Part shown: positions 46,220 to 58,061 of the stretch, one piece after another
Layout: every line of letters begins with the position of its first letter
Numbering within the stretch: position 1 is the first letter of the stretch
DNA from: Skermanella pratensis
GTDB taxonomy: Bacteria > Pseudomonadota > Alphaproteobacteria > Azospirillales > Azospirillaceae
DNA: 64,000 nt
Reading direction: 5' to 3'
Assembly (NCBI RefSeq): GCF_008843145.1
Contig: NZ_CP030265.1
Location: 4,084,501 to 4,148,500 of the forward strand
The notes under the pieces: model-generated
Told to the model about the DNA's origin: nothing
The model's input: the letters and a program-made list of their open reading frames with translations, nothing else
The model's database searches: none
Program-made: the position numbers and the translations under genes

Positions 46220-46299
46220 CCGCCTGTTCGCCGGGCAGGCCCGCTACCGGCAATCCGAGCGACTGTCCAGCCAAGCACCCTATAGGGGTGTCGGCGCGG

Positions 46300-47238
46300 T
46301 CAGACAGACGACCCGGTCACGGCCGTCATCCGCTCCTGGAAGATCTCCTGCAATCGTTTGATGAAGGCGCGCACGGCAGGGTTGGTATGGCGGCTTTCCG
46401 GCCAGAGCGCGGTTATGTTGTGCCGCTCGACGGCGAACTCGGACAGCACCGGAACCAGTTCCCCGCGCGCTACGTGGGGCGCCGCTGCAAAGGTCGCGGC
46501 TATGCCGATTCCGCCCCCAGCCGCGAGCGTCGCGACCAGTGCATCACTTGCATCTACGACGACGCCGGACGGCGGCGCGATCTCAATCGTTCTATTGCCT
46601 ATCCGAAAAGGCCAGCGGAAAGCCTGGCCCGTGCTCTGGTAGCGGAGATTGACGGTGTCGTGCCCCTCCAGTTCGTCCGGATGCATCGGGGTACCCCGTG
46701 CCGCGAGATAGACTGGCGATGCGAAGGCGCAGAGCCGGTGCGGCGCAAGCCGGCGCGACAACAGCCGTGAGTCAGCGAGTTCCCCGATGCGCACCGCGAC
46801 GTCGATGCCTTGCTCGATGATGTCGACGATCTGGTCGCTGAGCCGCAGATCGATCATCACCTTGGGGTAGAGCTTGCGGAACGCCGGCAGCGCGGGCGCG
46901 ATCACATGCATGCCGACCGGGAGCGACGCCGAAATCCGCAGGGTGCCCGATGGCTCGGACTGCGCCGCCATCGCGGCCTGCTCGATCGCTTCCGCATCGT
47001 GCAGCAGTTTGAGCGCGAGTTGATGCAGTTCACGGCCCTCCGGCGTGAGTGTCAGCGAGCGGGTCGTGCGGGTGAAGAGAGATACGCCCAGACGTTGCTC
47101 AAGCCGCTGCACGCTCTTGCTGACGGCCGAGGGAGAGATCGAGAGCGAGCGCGCAGCCGCGGTGTAGCTGCCCATCGATCCGGCGCGCGCGAATGCTATC
47201 AGGCCGGTCAACCGATCAAGCGCGATTTGTTCCTTCAT
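46300..47238 (-). CDS. LysR-family transcriptional regulator
   Basis: 312 residues: winged helix ([29 protein letters not shown]..., about 7-60) plus an effector domain of the CrgA/DmlR-like subgroup ([44 protein letters not shown]). It is divergent from an NADPH-quinone-type oxidoreductase 93 bases away, its probable target. The inducer is unknown. Confidence 0.92.
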   Translation of the reverse strand: MKEQIALDRLTGLIAFARAGSMGSYTAAARSLSISPSAVSKSVQRLEQRLGVSLFTRTTRSLTLTPEGRELHQLALKLLHDAEAIEQAAMAAQSEPSGTLRISASLPVGMHVIAPALPAFRKLYPKVMIDLRLSDQIVDIIEQGIDVAVRIGELADSRLLSRRLAPHRLCAFASPVYLAARGTPMHPDELEGHDTVNLRYQSTGQAFRWPFRIGNRTIEIAPPSGVVVDASDALVATLAAGGGIGIAATFAAAPHVARGELVPVLSEFAVERHNITALWPESRHTNPAVRAFIKRLQEIFQERMTAVTGSSV

Positions 47239-47331
47239 GGCATCATAGAAGCGAAACGCGCCCGGATTATCAACCCCCGCCTACCCGACTACATAGCCGC
47301 TCAAGGGATGATGCACCCGGTGGAGGTTCTA

Positions 47332-48348
47332 GTGAGCTATACGATGAAGGCCGTCCGATTTCATGAGTTCGGTGGTCCCGAGGTGCTGCGGTACGAGAAC
47401 GCGGCGAGGCCCGAACTGAAGGCCGGCGAGGTGCTCGTCCGCGTCCGCGCGGTCGGTCTCAATCCGCCCGACTGGTACCTGCGCGAGGGTTACAGGATGC
47501 TCCCTCCCGAGTGGCGGCCGCCGGTGCGGCTCCCCGCCGTCCCGGGGACAGACATCTCGGGCGTGGTCGCGGCCGTCGCCGAAGACATCGATCGCTTCTC
47601 GGTCGGGGACGAGGTCTATTCGATGGTGCGCTTCCCCAGCGGCCTTGCGGGGGACAGCAGGGCCTATGCCGAATACGTGAGCGTTCCGGCCTCGGAACTT
47701 GCGCCCAAGCCGGCGGGGATCGATCACGTACGGGCCGCCGGAGCCCCCATGTCGTTGCTCACGGCATGGCAGTTCATGGTCGAGCCGGGGCACGACGAGC
47801 CGAACCCGCTTCAGCCGAACCGTCATGTGCCGGTGCCGATCGAGGACAGGACCGTTCTTGTGAACGGGGCCGCGGGCGGCGTGGGCCATTTCGCGGTACA
47901 GCTGGCGAAGTGGAGGGGTGCGCACGTCATCGCCGCAGCCTCGGGCAAGCATGAGACACTTCTACGTGAACTGGGTGCCGACGATTTCATCGACTACACC
48001 GAGATGGCCCCGGAGAGCGTGGTCCGCGACGTCGACCTCGTCATCGACACGGTAGGCGGGCCGAACGCCGGCCGCTTCCTTGGCACCCTGAAGCGCGGCG
48101 GTGCGTTGTTCCCGATTTTTCCCCTGGGCTTCTCCGGTGCCGACGAGGCCGGGAAGCTGGGCGTGACGATCTCGACCACCCAGGTTCGCTCAAGCGGCGC
48201 GCAGTTGGAGGAAGTCGGGCGCTTGCTCGATGATGGCGCCGTTCGGGTCGTGATCGACAGCACCTATCCGCTCTCGCAAGCGCGCCAGTCCCACGAACGG
48301 GCCGCGAAGGGTCACATACAGGGGAAGATCGTCCTGACCGTCGAGTGA
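47332..48348 (+). CDS. NADP-dependent oxidoreductase, zeta-crystallin/quinone type
   Basis: 338-residue MDR-family reductase: GroES-like N-terminus (MKAVRFHEFGGPEVLRYENA), nucleotide-binding VLVNGAAGGVGHFAVQLAKWRGA near residue 180, and LGADDFIDYTE. The zinc ligands of alcohol dehydrogenases are absent, as in quinone oxidoreductases. GTG 47332 is chosen for GGAGG 5 bases upstream. Probably controlled by the divergent LysR gene. Confidence 0.88.
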   Translation: MSYTMKAVRFHEFGGPEVLRYENAARPELKAGEVLVRVRAVGLNPPDWYLREGYRMLPPEWRPPVRLPAVPGTDISGVVAAVAEDIDRFSVGDEVYSMVRFPSGLAGDSRAYAEYVSVPASELAPKPAGIDHVRAAGAPMSLLTAWQFMVEPGHDEPNPLQPNRHVPVPIEDRTVLVNGAAGGVGHFAVQLAKWRGAHVIAAASGKHETLLRELGADDFIDYTEMAPESVVRDVDLVIDTVGGPNAGRFLGTLKRGGALFPIFPLGFSGADEAGKLGVTISTTQVRSSGAQLEEVGRLLDDGAVRVVIDSTYPLSQARQSHERAAKGHIQGKIVLTVE

Positions 48349-48434
48349 GGCCGGCTCCCCCAACGACCATTGCTCGGTGACGGTGGTGAAGTGGTTTTGA
48401 TCGGTTCGCCGGGCAGGGCCGGGCGTGGACACGC

Positions 48435-48464
48435 AAAAAGGCGCCCGGGTCCCGGACGCCTTTT
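48435..48464. terminator. Bidirectional terminator between oxidoreductase and rpmE
   Basis: AAAAAGGCGCCCGGG...CCCGGACGCCTTTT: a GC stem flanked by A and T tracts, so it can stop transcription of both convergent genes. Confidence 0.85.
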
Positions 48465-48537
48465 CACGTGGTCGATCTCATGTCAGGCAAGGCCCTGCAA
48501 AAGCGTGCGGCTAATGGGCTTGACGCCCTGAAGCGGC

Positions 48538-48762
48538 TTACTTCTTCAGGCCGAAGCTGCCGAAACGCTTGTTGAACTTCGCGATCTGGCCGCCGGTGTC
48601 GAGCAGCTTCTGAACGCCGGTCCAAGCCGGATGCGACTTCGGATCGATGTCCAGGCGCAGCGTATCGCCAGCCTTACCCCAGGTGCTCCGGGTCTGGAAC
48701 GAGCTTCCGTCGGTCATGACGACGTTGATCTCGTGATAGTCCGGATGGATGTCTTTCTTCAT
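48538..48762 (-). CDS. rpmE: 50S ribosomal protein L31
   Basis: 74 residues, [20 protein letters not shown], with [22 protein letters not shown] at the C-terminus. The CxxC zinc pairs of E. coli L31 are absent, the cysteine-less form usual in alphaproteobacteria. ATG 48762 fits the family start. It is divergent from the ABC exporter gene. Confidence 0.96.
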   Translation of the reverse strand: MKKDIHPDYHEINVVMTDGSSFQTRSTWGKAGDTLRLDIDPKSHPAWTGVQKLLDTGGQIAKFNKRFGSFGLKK

Positions 48763-48975
48763 GGCCCAAGTCCCCGAAAACGAGCGCGCCTTATAGCGGA
48801 CCGCTCGCCGGGACGCAAGCGGCATATCCGGAAATCAGGCGTCGGGCAGGCTGATGTGACGCGGGCGGCCCCGCTTGTTGCCCTGGCGACAGCTTGCTAT
48901 ACCAGCTAAGGCCGTTCAAGCTCCGTCATTGCGGGATCCCTCCTGGTGTTTCGAGAAAAAAACAACGCTGAGGCC

Positions 48976-50784
<1,809 letters not shown>

Positions 50785-50793
50785 GTCTTTGAC

Positions 50794-51018
50794 ATGGTTG
50801 ACACACGCCCCACCGGTCCGAATACGAATCTTCCCGTCCGCAGCGACTCCGGCAGCGGCCGCACACCGGCTGGCCGCCCTGTCGAGGAGCCGCGGAGCAA
50901 GCGGGTCCATGCCGGGCGCGTCCCCAGCCTGAAGCAGTTGGCCAGCCTGATGGTCGACGGCATCCTGACCTTGCCCTCCTATTACCGTCGGGGCATGTAC
51001 CTGGATCTGCTGGTCTGA
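50794..51018 (+). CDS. Small hypothetical protein
   Basis: 74 residues. The first 40 are polar and Pro/Arg-rich; the last 30 (SLKQLASLMVDGILTLPSYYRRG then MYLDLLV) look like a structured helical end. No family is recognised. It follows the exporter gene by 9 bases and may be translated from the same mRNA. Real status is uncertain. Confidence 0.45.
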   Translation: MVDTRPTGPNTNLPVRSDSGSGRTPAGRPVEEPRSKRVHAGRVPSLKQLASLMVDGILTLPSYYRRGMYLDLLV

Positions 51019-51116
51019 TTTTCGGCTCCGGCCTTGACTGGCCGGTCCCTGGTCCGACATCCCGCAGGGACACCTTTTCCCGTTTCCACCTTCCGGCCCC
51101 GGCGGCACCCTCCCCC

Positions 51117-51581
51117 ATGCTTTCCCAGAAAGCCAAGTACGCCCTCCGCGCCCTCCTGATGCTGGCGGAGCGCCCGGAGGACGACCTGGTCATGATCGCC
51201 GACATCGCCGAACGGGAGAATGTTCCGCGCAAGTTCCTGGAAGCGATCCTGGTGGACCTGCGCAAGCGCGGCCTGCTGGACAGCCGCCGAGGGAAGAACG
51301 GCGGCTATCGCCTGGCCAAGCCGGCGGCCGCGATCTCCTTCGGCGAGGTTATCCGGATCGTGGACGGCCCGCTGGCGCCCCTGCCCTGCGCCAGCCGGAG
51401 CGGTTTTCGCCCCTGCGAGGACTGCACCGACGCGGAGACCTGCTCGGTCCGTTGGCTGATGCAGCGGGTCCGGGATGCCACGGCGGACATCCTGGACAAT
51501 TGCTCGCTGGAAGACGGTCTGAAGCACCGGCAGGCGACCGGGACGCTGCCGGGCGAGGAGACGGCCGCCTCCCCCGCCTGA
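51117..51581 (+). CDS. Rrf2-family Fe-S-type transcriptional regulator
   Basis: 154 residues. Winged helix MLSQKAKYALRALLMLAE...VPRKFLEAILVDLRKRGLL (about 1-54) and the family loop RRGKNGGYRLAKP. Four cysteines at 91, 100, 103 and 109 (spacing x8, x2, x5) could bind an Fe-S cluster; the spacing differs from IscR (Cys92, 98, 104), so this is a separate subgroup. Candidate signals are iron, redox or NO. No target site was recognised. Confidence 0.88.
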   Translation: MLSQKAKYALRALLMLAERPEDDLVMIADIAERENVPRKFLEAILVDLRKRGLLDSRRGKNGGYRLAKPAAAISFGEVIRIVDGPLAPLPCASRSGFRPCEDCTDAETCSVRWLMQRVRDATADILDNCSLEDGLKHRQATGTLPGEETAASPA

Positions 51582-51752
51582 ACGCTCCCCGCGATCGGTT
51601 TCCCACTGTTTCCAGACTCCGGGGCTTGGAGCTTTCGTGACGACACCCGATACACCATGTTCAATGCATTCTGAGTTTGAGATGCTCCGTGCCATGGCTG
51701 GTCGCCCGGCGACCGGCCATGGCACGGGGGCATTCGTGCGGGAGTGCAGGTC

Positions 51753-52355
51753 ATGCAGCGGAAACACCAGCGGCCTTCGGTTCTCCGGGCACTCGTGCTC
51801 GGACTCATGCTCGTAGCGGCGCTGGCAGTGCAGTCCGGAAGCGCCGGCGCCGGTGAAACGGGAAAGCTTCACCAGTTCATGGGCGACTATGTCGGCCAAA
51901 GCATCTCGCTGGCCGACCAGGGGCTCAACGAGCGTGACCTTGCCGTGACCATCAAGCCTTATGGAAACGATGGTTTCTCCCTGGACTGGACCACGATCAC
52001 GCGGCGGATGGACGGCAAGACGAAGCAGCAGACCTATTCGGTCGCGTTCGAGCCGACCCAGCGGCAGGGCATCTTCAGGGCGGCGCAGCGGCGCAACATG
52101 TTCGGCCACTTCACGCCTCTGGACCCTATGGCGGGCGAGCCCTACCTGTGGGCAAATCTCGAAAACGATACGCTGACCGTCCAGGCGCTGCTGATCACGG
52201 ACGAAGGCGGCTACGAGATCCAGACCTATGAACGGACGCTGGCGCCCCATGGCCTGGACCTCAAGTTCTCGCGGGTATCGGACGGCAAGGTCCTGAAGAC
52301 GATCGACGGCGTGCTTCGAAGGGTCAAGGACGGCCAGGTCGAGCAGGGAAAGTAG
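51753..52355 (+). CDS. Secreted protein of unknown function
   Basis: 200 residues with a Sec-type signal peptide (about 10-33: VLRALVLGLMLVAALAVQSGS). The mature part is beta-rich with no cysteine; segments such as LHQFMGDYVGQSISL and ERDLAVTIKPYGNDGFSLDW are not assigned to a family by me. The start is ATG 51753, with GTG 51744 possible. It stands alone, about 170 bases after the Rrf2 gene. Confidence 0.7.
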   Translation: MQRKHQRPSVLRALVLGLMLVAALAVQSGSAGAGETGKLHQFMGDYVGQSISLADQGLNERDLAVTIKPYGNDGFSLDWTTITRRMDGKTKQQTYSVAFEPTQRQGIFRAAQRRNMFGHFTPLDPMAGEPYLWANLENDTLTVQALLITDEGGYEIQTYERTLAPHGLDLKFSRVSDGKVLKTIDGVLRRVKDGQVEQGK

Positions 52356-52376
52356 ACGGCGTCCAGGACAGCGCGC

Positions 52377-52991
52377 TCAGTCCAGCATGGTGCTCCTGAC
52401 GGTGATGAATCGGGTGATGGTGCCCAGCCAGCCGGGGGCGAGGCCGAACCCCTGAAGGAACAGGGAGCCGACAATCCGCGAGACCCGGCCCTCGGCGTCC
52501 GCGAAGGGAAGCAGCAGCCGTTCGCAGACCACCGGCGCGGCACCCCGCCGGCGCAACTCGTCGTCGGACCAGATGACCTGGCCGGTCGCGCGGACCTTCT
52601 GGCAATCGCTCTCGAGACGTTCGCTGCCCGGTCCCAGGAGGCCGCCGCCGAGCTGGCGGCCGGACAGATCCACCCCGAGGGTCCGGACCAGGCCGGCTCC
52701 GAAGCGGCTGAGGCAGGCTCCGGCATCGGTGAACTTGACCTCGAACATGTCGGGCAGCCAGGGACCCAGCTCCGGCACGATGTCGAGGGACCAGACCGGC
52801 AGGTGATCGTGCGCCTGCTGGTGGCTCAGCCAAAGCTCGTACATGCACCAGAGGCGCTGGTCGCCCGGATAGTAGCTGCTCAGGTTCCAGGAGAAGCCGT
52901 CGCAGATCCCGGCGGCCGCCACGGGGTTGGCGACGGAAGGTTCGCTGTAGAACCGCTCCAACTGAGCCGTGACAGTTTGCGCAATGGACAT
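52377..52991 (-). CDS. PAS-domain (PAS_5-like) protein
   Basis: 204 residues. The segment RLWCMYELWLSHQQAHDHLPVWS... DMFEVKFTDAGACLSRFGAGLVRTLGVDLSG (positions about 46-115) matches the PAS_5 type found alone in many alphaproteobacteria; its ligand and partner are unknown. There is no output domain. ATG 52991 is chosen over a longer frame with poor composition. The gene is convergent with the secreted protein. Confidence 0.72.
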   Translation of the reverse strand: MSIAQTVTAQLERFYSEPSVANPVAAAGICDGFSWNLSSYYPGDQRLWCMYELWLSHQQAHDHLPVWSLDIVPELGPWLPDMFEVKFTDAGACLSRFGAGLVRTLGVDLSGRQLGGGLLGPGSERLESDCQKVRATGQVIWSDDELRRRGAAPVVCERLLLPFADAEGRVSRIVGSLFLQGFGLAPGWLGTITRFITVRSTMLD

Positions 52992-53277
52992 CGGGGCCTC
53001 GCCGGTATGGACGCCAGGGACCTTCCTGGCACTCTCATCCAAAGCACGAAGTATGCCAATAGGAGGAGTTCCGGCCAAACCGCCTGTTCCAAAGATGTGA
53101 CCTTTATTGCGAGGCATACGGAACCGGCCGCCGGGGCACAGCCGGCCGGGCAGAATCTGCCGGTGGGAAACTCCTGCCGGAACATGTTGCGGCAAGCCCT
53201 GTTCGTTTTTAAGCGACCGGGGCCCGCAGGATCGCCGCAAGACATTTCAAAAAGCAAATGCGAACAGGAGAAAACCC

Positions 53278-53484
53278 ATGAACACGATTTCGCGTTTTGC
53301 AACCGGGGCAGTCCTGCTGCTGGCCCTGGCCGGCTGTAGCGACAACATGATGGGCCGATCCGATCCGCCGGCCACCTCACCCGCCGGCACCTCGACCAAC
53401 GGGCTCGGTACCGACCAGGTGATGTGCCCGCCCGGAAGCCAGCAGCCCGAGTGCCTGCGTCCCAGGACCAACCCCGACGATTGA
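53278..53484 (+). CDS. Small lipoprotein
   Basis: 68 residues. Signal peptide with lipobox LALAGC (Cys19 is the likely lipidated residue), followed by a disordered Ser/Thr/Pro-rich tail containing two more Cys (VMCPPGSQQPECLRP). GGAGAAAACCC precedes the ATG. Cysteine spacing suggests a disulfide in the mature protein. No family recognised. Confidence 0.7.
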   Translation: MNTISRFATGAVLLLALAGCSDNMMGRSDPPATSPAGTSTNGLGTDQVMCPPGSQQPECLRPRTNPDD

Positions 53485-53523
53485 TTCTTCGGCAGCGGAA
53501 TGAGCGACGGGCCGGGACCGCGA

Positions 53524-53823
53524 TCAGCGGCGCCCGGCCCGGTGCTTCGCCATGAAGGTCGGCGGCTTGCGGGCGACCCAGCGGACGAAGCGGGCGATTT
53601 CCGGATGCTCCCGCAGCCGATCCACCGTGTGGTACTGGTCGCGCAGTTCCTTCTCGCTCAGCACCGTGTGGATCTTGGCATGGCAGATCCTGTGAAGGGC
53701 TACCGTCTCCGTCCCCTTGTAGGTCCGCGGCACCAGATGGTGAAGGTTCACGCTGGGTCCGGGCACCAGCGGACGGCCGCAGAGCGGACAGATCGCCCCG
53801 GCCTCCTTTTCCTTCGTTACCAC
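53524..53823 (-). CDS. Stand-alone HNH-motif protein
   Basis: 99 residues. CPLC (12-15), NLHHLVPRTYKGTET with HH at 28-29, and HRICHAKIHTVL near 45-53 give the HNH nuclease-like zinc fold. Very short, with no other domain. It could be a DNA nuclease or a nucleic-acid-binding relative; no mobile-element context is visible. Confidence 0.75.
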   Translation of the reverse strand: MVTKEKEAGAICPLCGRPLVPGPSVNLHHLVPRTYKGTETVALHRICHAKIHTVLSEKELRDQYHTVDRLREHPEIARFVRWVARKPPTFMAKHRAGRR

Positions 53824-53926
53824 GGCCGGATCCTCACGACCGGATCAGGCCGGCTTCAGGAATGACCAGCCCACTCCCCGGTGAAGGCGCCCGGGGCGCC
53901 TCCTCCCGGAGCGTGATGCGGAACGG

Positions 53927-54709
53927 CTATTGCGCCGTCCATCCGCCGTCCATCGACAGGGCGGCGCCGGTCATGTTGCCGGCGGCGTCGGAACACAGGA
54001 ACACCGCGAGCTCTCCCAGTTGCTCCGGGGTCACGAACCGCTTGGACGGCTGCTTCTCTCCCAGCAGGTCGCGTGCCGCTTCCTCGCCGCTCAGGCCCTT
54101 GCGTTCGGCCAGGGCGTCGATCTGCTTCTGCACGAGCGGCGTCAGCACCCAGCCCGGGCAGATCGAGTTGGAGGTGATGCCGGTCTCCGCGTTCTCCAGC
54201 GCGATCACCTTGCTGAGGCCGATGACGCCGTGCTTGGCGGCGACATAGGCCGACTTGTTGACGCTGGCGACGAGACCGTGGGCCGACGCGATGTTGATGA
54301 TCCGGCCCCAGCCGCGCTGCTTCATCTGCGGCAGGGCGTAATGGGCACCGTAGAAGACCGCGGACAGGTTGATCGCGATGACCGCTTCCCAGCGTTCGGC
54401 CGGGAACTCCTCGACCGGGGCGGTGAACTGGATGCCGGCGTTGTTGACCAGGATGTCGACCTTGCCGAGCTCGCCGGTGGCGTGGTCGATCAGCCCCTTG
54501 ATCTGGTCGGGCTTGCTCATGTCGGCGCCGTCATAGCCGACCTTGACGCCGAACCGGTCGGCGATGCCCTTCGTCAGGGTGGCGATGGCGTCGGCGTCGC
54601 CGAAGCCGTTCAGCATCACGTCGGCCCCCTTGGCCGCCAGAGCCTCGGCGATGCCGAGGCCGATGCCGCTGGTGGAGCCGGTGACGACGGCGGTCTTGCC
54701 TTTAAGCAT
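53927..54709 (-). CDS. 3-hydroxybutyrate dehydrogenase
   Basis: 260-residue SDR: TGSTSGIGLGIAEAL (NAD motif, about 9-23), NNAGIQ near 88, catalytic Ser140/Tyr153/Lys157 region IASAHGLVASVNKSAYVAAKHG, and SICPGWVLTPLVQKQI near 184. The GIQFTAPVEEFP and GWVLTPLV segments fit BdhA, which links 3-hydroxybutyrate to acetoacetate in PHB turnover. AGGAGATC lies before ATG 54709. Confidence 0.9.
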   Translation of the reverse strand: MLKGKTAVVTGSTSGIGLGIAEALAAKGADVMLNGFGDADAIATLTKGIADRFGVKVGYDGADMSKPDQIKGLIDHATGELGKVDILVNNAGIQFTAPVEEFPAERWEAVIAINLSAVFYGAHYALPQMKQRGWGRIINIASAHGLVASVNKSAYVAAKHGVIGLSKVIALENAETGITSNSICPGWVLTPLVQKQIDALAERKGLSGEEAARDLLGEKQPSKRFVTPEQLGELAVFLCSDAAGNMTGAALSMDGGWTAQ

Positions 54710-54821
54710 TGTTGATCTCCTTCGAGGGCGAGGCTGCGACAGGAGTGATAGACGCTGGTGCGGAACAGGCCAAGCACTTCGCTGAGCGCGCCTTCCTAAA
54801 CGTCCGAGCACCGGCGAAGGA

Positions 54822-57800
54822 TCATCGGGGCGATGCCGGCTCCACCGGGACGATCACGCTGTCGGGCGGCAGCGGGCGGGCGTCGGCGGCCTTGCGCCGG
54901 CTCGACTCCGCGGCCCGGCGTTCCAGGGTCTCGGCCAGCGCCCCGGTGTCGAGGCTGCGGCGCGGGCGGTCCAGGGGTCCGGCGAGGGTCAGGCCGAAGG
55001 CGGGCAGCTCGGGATCGGCGACCAGCTTGACGTCGAGGGCCAGGTCGATCGACCGGTCGGTCAGGCTGGCCGAACCGCGGCCGGTGACGTCGGCGTTCGG
55101 CGCTGTCACGGCGAGATCGCCCGATCGGATCACGCCCTGTTCGACCTCGACAGTCCCGGCAAGCCGGTCGAAGGGGCTTTCGCCGCCGGCCATCGCCCGG
55201 GCGAGCTGGTCGAGCGCCTGCTTCGGCTTGTCGGCACCGGCCGCCGCGGCCAGGGCGCGCTCCAGGTCGATTCCCGAGAGGGTGCCTTCCCGTACCACCA
55301 CCCTGCCGGAGCCGCCGAGGGCGGCGACGAGGGCGGCGGGGCTGACGCCGGTGGTCTCAAGATCCAGATCGAGGTTGAGGATGCCGTCCGTGACGTCGAC
55401 TCCGGCCGGCCCGTCGCGGAGCCGGGACAGGTCGGCATCGACGACCGACAGCTTGGCCGAGACCCGCGGAGGCGTGTCTGGCGCCGCCGTCAGGCTGCCG
55501 GACAGTCCGACCTGCCCACCGAAGGCGCTGCCGTCGAGCTGTTCGACGGTCAGGGTGCCGCCTTCCAGCCGGGCGCGGACGGCGGGGTCCGCCAGGCGCC
55601 GGCTCCCCTGGACGATCGCCCGGGAAGTCAGCGCCAGCTTGCCGTCGGCGGCCCGAAGCCAGTCCAGGGAGAGCGGGGCGTCGGACCACAGCGCCCCTTC
55701 CGCCGCCAGAGCCGGCTGGATCAGCGACGGGACCATCAGGGCGCGGGAGGATGCCTGGAGGAACTGGTCGATCACGATCTCCCCGGTCTGGAGCCGGGCG
55801 TCGATGACGGCCCGCTCGCCCGCGAGGTCGATGGTGGTTTCGCCCTGGACGCTGACCGGCCCGGCCATGCCCTGGATCGCCGACAGCGACAGCGCGGATT
55901 CGGACCCCGCCACCTCGGCATAGACGTCGAACGCGCCGAGGGTGCCGGCCGGGCGCCAGTCCGGCGCGAACAGCTGGACGAGCCGAGCGGCGTCCGGATG
56001 GGTGGCCCGGACCTTGAGGTCGTAGTTCGGCGCGGTCGCGACCTGGCTCAGGCTGCCGCCCGCCTGGACGGACCCGCCGCCGCCGGCGAAGGTCAGGTCG
56101 AGCGCCAGCCGCTCCGGGTCGCCCGCCACCCTGCCCTTCAGGGTCGCCTCGCCCAGGCGGTCGGCCGGCAGCGCCGCCGGCCATGCCGCCGGAAAGGCGC
56201 GGCTGAACGGGACCAGGGAGCCGGCCCTGAGATCGACCGACAGGTCGATGTCGTCGAGCGGCTTCAGCTTCCTGATGCCGCCCTGGACCGTGCCGGAGAT
56301 GCCGGCGGCGTCGGCCGCGCGGAACTGGCGGACCGACAGCGACCCGTTCGACAGGGTGCCGTCGAAGCCGGCCTGCTGGACCGGGACACCCGATAGGGTG
56401 AGGGTGCCGATCTCGGCGTTCAGGTTGGCGTCGAAACCTTCGAGCCACCCGGCGAAATCGGGCCGGGCGACACCCTCCGGCCGGACATGGACCTCGCCGG
56501 TGTCGGTCACCCCGGTGAGGTCGGGCGCGTAGGCGTCCAGGTTGAGGCGGTCGATCTCCAGCCGGGCGCCGAAACCCGGGCGGCCGCGGTCGACATAGGC
56601 GATGCCGCCGATCATCCGGGAGGTATCGATCCTGAGATCCAGACCGGCGAACTGAAAATTGTCGGGCCGGCCGATCAGACGGCTGGTCAGAGAGAACTTG
56701 CGCAGGCGGTCGGCCGGGACGCGGTCGACCGAGTAGCCGAGCCACTCCAGCAGCGCCCTCAGATTGTCGGCGTTGGCATCGACCGATACATCCACGACGG
56801 GCAGCCCGCGTTCGGCCACGAGGGTGCCCGTGACCGCGACGTCGGCGCCGCCCGGCAGCAGGGCCGAAAGCCGGCGCAGCGTCATGGAACCTTTGTCGAG
56901 GCCGGCATCCATCCGCGCCTGCCGGACGATGTTGCCGCGATAGCTGAGAGCGTCGATGTTCAGCGTCAGCTTGCCCTGGAGCCCGGCGGGCAGCCGGAAG
57001 GCCGGCGCGCCCTCGCCCCCCAGGGCCGCCCAGCTGTCCAGGTCGAAACGGTTGAAGGTCAGGGCCAGCTCCCCCTGGGCGGGTCCTTGGACGGAACCCT
57101 GGGCGGAAGCCCCGGCGGGCAGGTACTTGAGCGCGCCGGTGCCGCGGGTGTCGCCGACCTGAAGCTCGATGCCGTTCAGCTCGACCAGCCGGGTCGACGC
57201 GTTGACCGCGGTGCGCAGATTGAAAGGCTGGCGCAACACTCCCGGCAGTTCGTCCGACGGCGGCTCCCCGGCAGCCTTGAGCGCCGCCGATGCGGCCGGG
57301 AGCAGGTCCGGCCCCTCGGCCCGGAGATCGCCCTGGACCCGCGCCTCCGCCCCGGTGATGACGATGCCGGCGAACCGCAGGGTGCCGGCGGCGTCCGGCT
57401 GGCGCAACGCCACCCGGACGGGCAGCGCGCCGCCCTCCCCCATCCGGCCGGCGGTCAGCTCGACCGCGAGCGGGACGCCGCGCGCCAGCACCGAGCCCTG
57501 GACCTGGAACGGGCCGACCAGGCTGCCCGCGACGATCTGGGCATCGACCGACTCGACGCGCTCGTGGATGGCGGCCGTCGCGTCGCGATAGACGACGGTG
57601 CCGTTCTCGATCGTGACCTTGTCGAGCTGGACCGCCTCGGCGAAGCGGTTCGACGGGAGGGCCGCGTTTCCGGTCGGGGTGAACTCCCAATTGCGCCGGC
57701 CATCGCGCATCACCTCCAGCGCGATCACCGGCTCGATCAGCGCGATGCTCTGCACCTGGATGCGCCCGCTCAGAAGCGGCATGAAGGCGACTCGGACGTC

Positions 57801-58061
57801 CAGCTTGCGCAGACGCGCCATGTCCGGCTCCACGGCGCCGGGCAGACTGGCGAGCCGGGCACCCGCCACCGACAGGGTCGGCCGGGGCAGCAGGGCCAGG
57901 TCGATGTCGCCGTCCAGGGTGACCGCGCGGCCGGTGGCGGCGCTGATCCGCTCGGCGATGTCCACCTTGTAGCTGTTCCAGTCGATCAGGCTGGGAATCA
58001 CGAGGACGGCGCCGACGACCAGCAGCAGAACGGCCAGGAATCCGATGAGAAGCTTCTTCAC
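54822..58061 (-). CDS. Large AsmA-family protein
   Basis: About 1,079 residues. An N-terminal membrane anchor (LLIGFLAVLLLVVGAVLVIPSL) followed by a very long beta-rich periplasmic region. AsmA N-terminal marks: DWNSYKVDIAERISAATGRAV and LLPRPTLSVAGARLA; the C-terminal AsmA_2 part starts near VVREGTLSGIDLERAL. The family helps move phospholipid to the outer membrane. GTG 58061 is chosen because the anchor starts there; GTG 58148 would add 29 non-family residues. A smaller paralog lies at 27718-29664. Confidence 0.85.
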   Translation of the reverse strand: MKKLLIGFLAVLLLVVGAVLVIPSLIDWNSYKVDIAERISAATGRAVTLDGDIDLALLPRPTLSVAGARLASLPGAVEPDMARLRKLDVRVAFMPLLSGRIQVQSIALIEPVIALEVMRDGRRNWEFTPTGNAALPSNRFAEAVQLDKVTIENGTVVYRDATAAIHERVESVDAQIVAGSLVGPFQVQGSVLARGVPLAVELTAGRMGEGGALPVRVALRQPDAAGTLRFAGIVITGAEARVQGDLRAEGPDLLPAASAALKAAGEPPSDELPGVLRQPFNLRTAVNASTRLVELNGIELQVGDTRGTGALKYLPAGASAQGSVQGPAQGELALTFNRFDLDSWAALGGEGAPAFRLPAGLQGKLTLNIDALSYRGNIVRQARMDAGLDKGSMTLRRLSALLPGGADVAVTGTLVAERGLPVVDVSVDANADNLRALLEWLGYSVDRVPADRLRKFSLTSRLIGRPDNFQFAGLDLRIDTSRMIGGIAYVDRGRPGFGARLEIDRLNLDAYAPDLTGVTDTGEVHVRPEGVARPDFAGWLEGFDANLNAEIGTLTLSGVPVQQAGFDGTLSNGSLSVRQFRAADAAGISGTVQGGIRKLKPLDDIDLSVDLRAGSLVPFSRAFPAAWPAALPADRLGEATLKGRVAGDPERLALDLTFAGGGGSVQAGGSLSQVATAPNYDLKVRATHPDAARLVQLFAPDWRPAGTLGAFDVYAEVAGSESALSLSAIQGMAGPVSVQGETTIDLAGERAVIDARLQTGEIVIDQFLQASSRALMVPSLIQPALAAEGALWSDAPLSLDWLRAADGKLALTSRAIVQGSRRLADPAVRARLEGGTLTVEQLDGSAFGGQVGLSGSLTAAPDTPPRVSAKLSVVDADLSRLRDGPAGVDVTDGILNLDLDLETTGVSPAALVAALGGSGRVVVREGTLSGIDLERALAAAAGADKPKQALDQLARAMAGGESPFDRLAGTVEVEQGVIRSGDLAVTAPNADVTGRGSASLTDRSIDLALDVKLVADPELPAFGLTLAGPLDRPRRSLDTGALAETLERRAAESSRRKAADARPLPPDSVIVPVEPASPR

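Noticed and set aside
52866-53240. N-terminal extension of the PAS gene
   Set aside because: The extra residues have non-coding composition and family similarity starts at ATG 52991.
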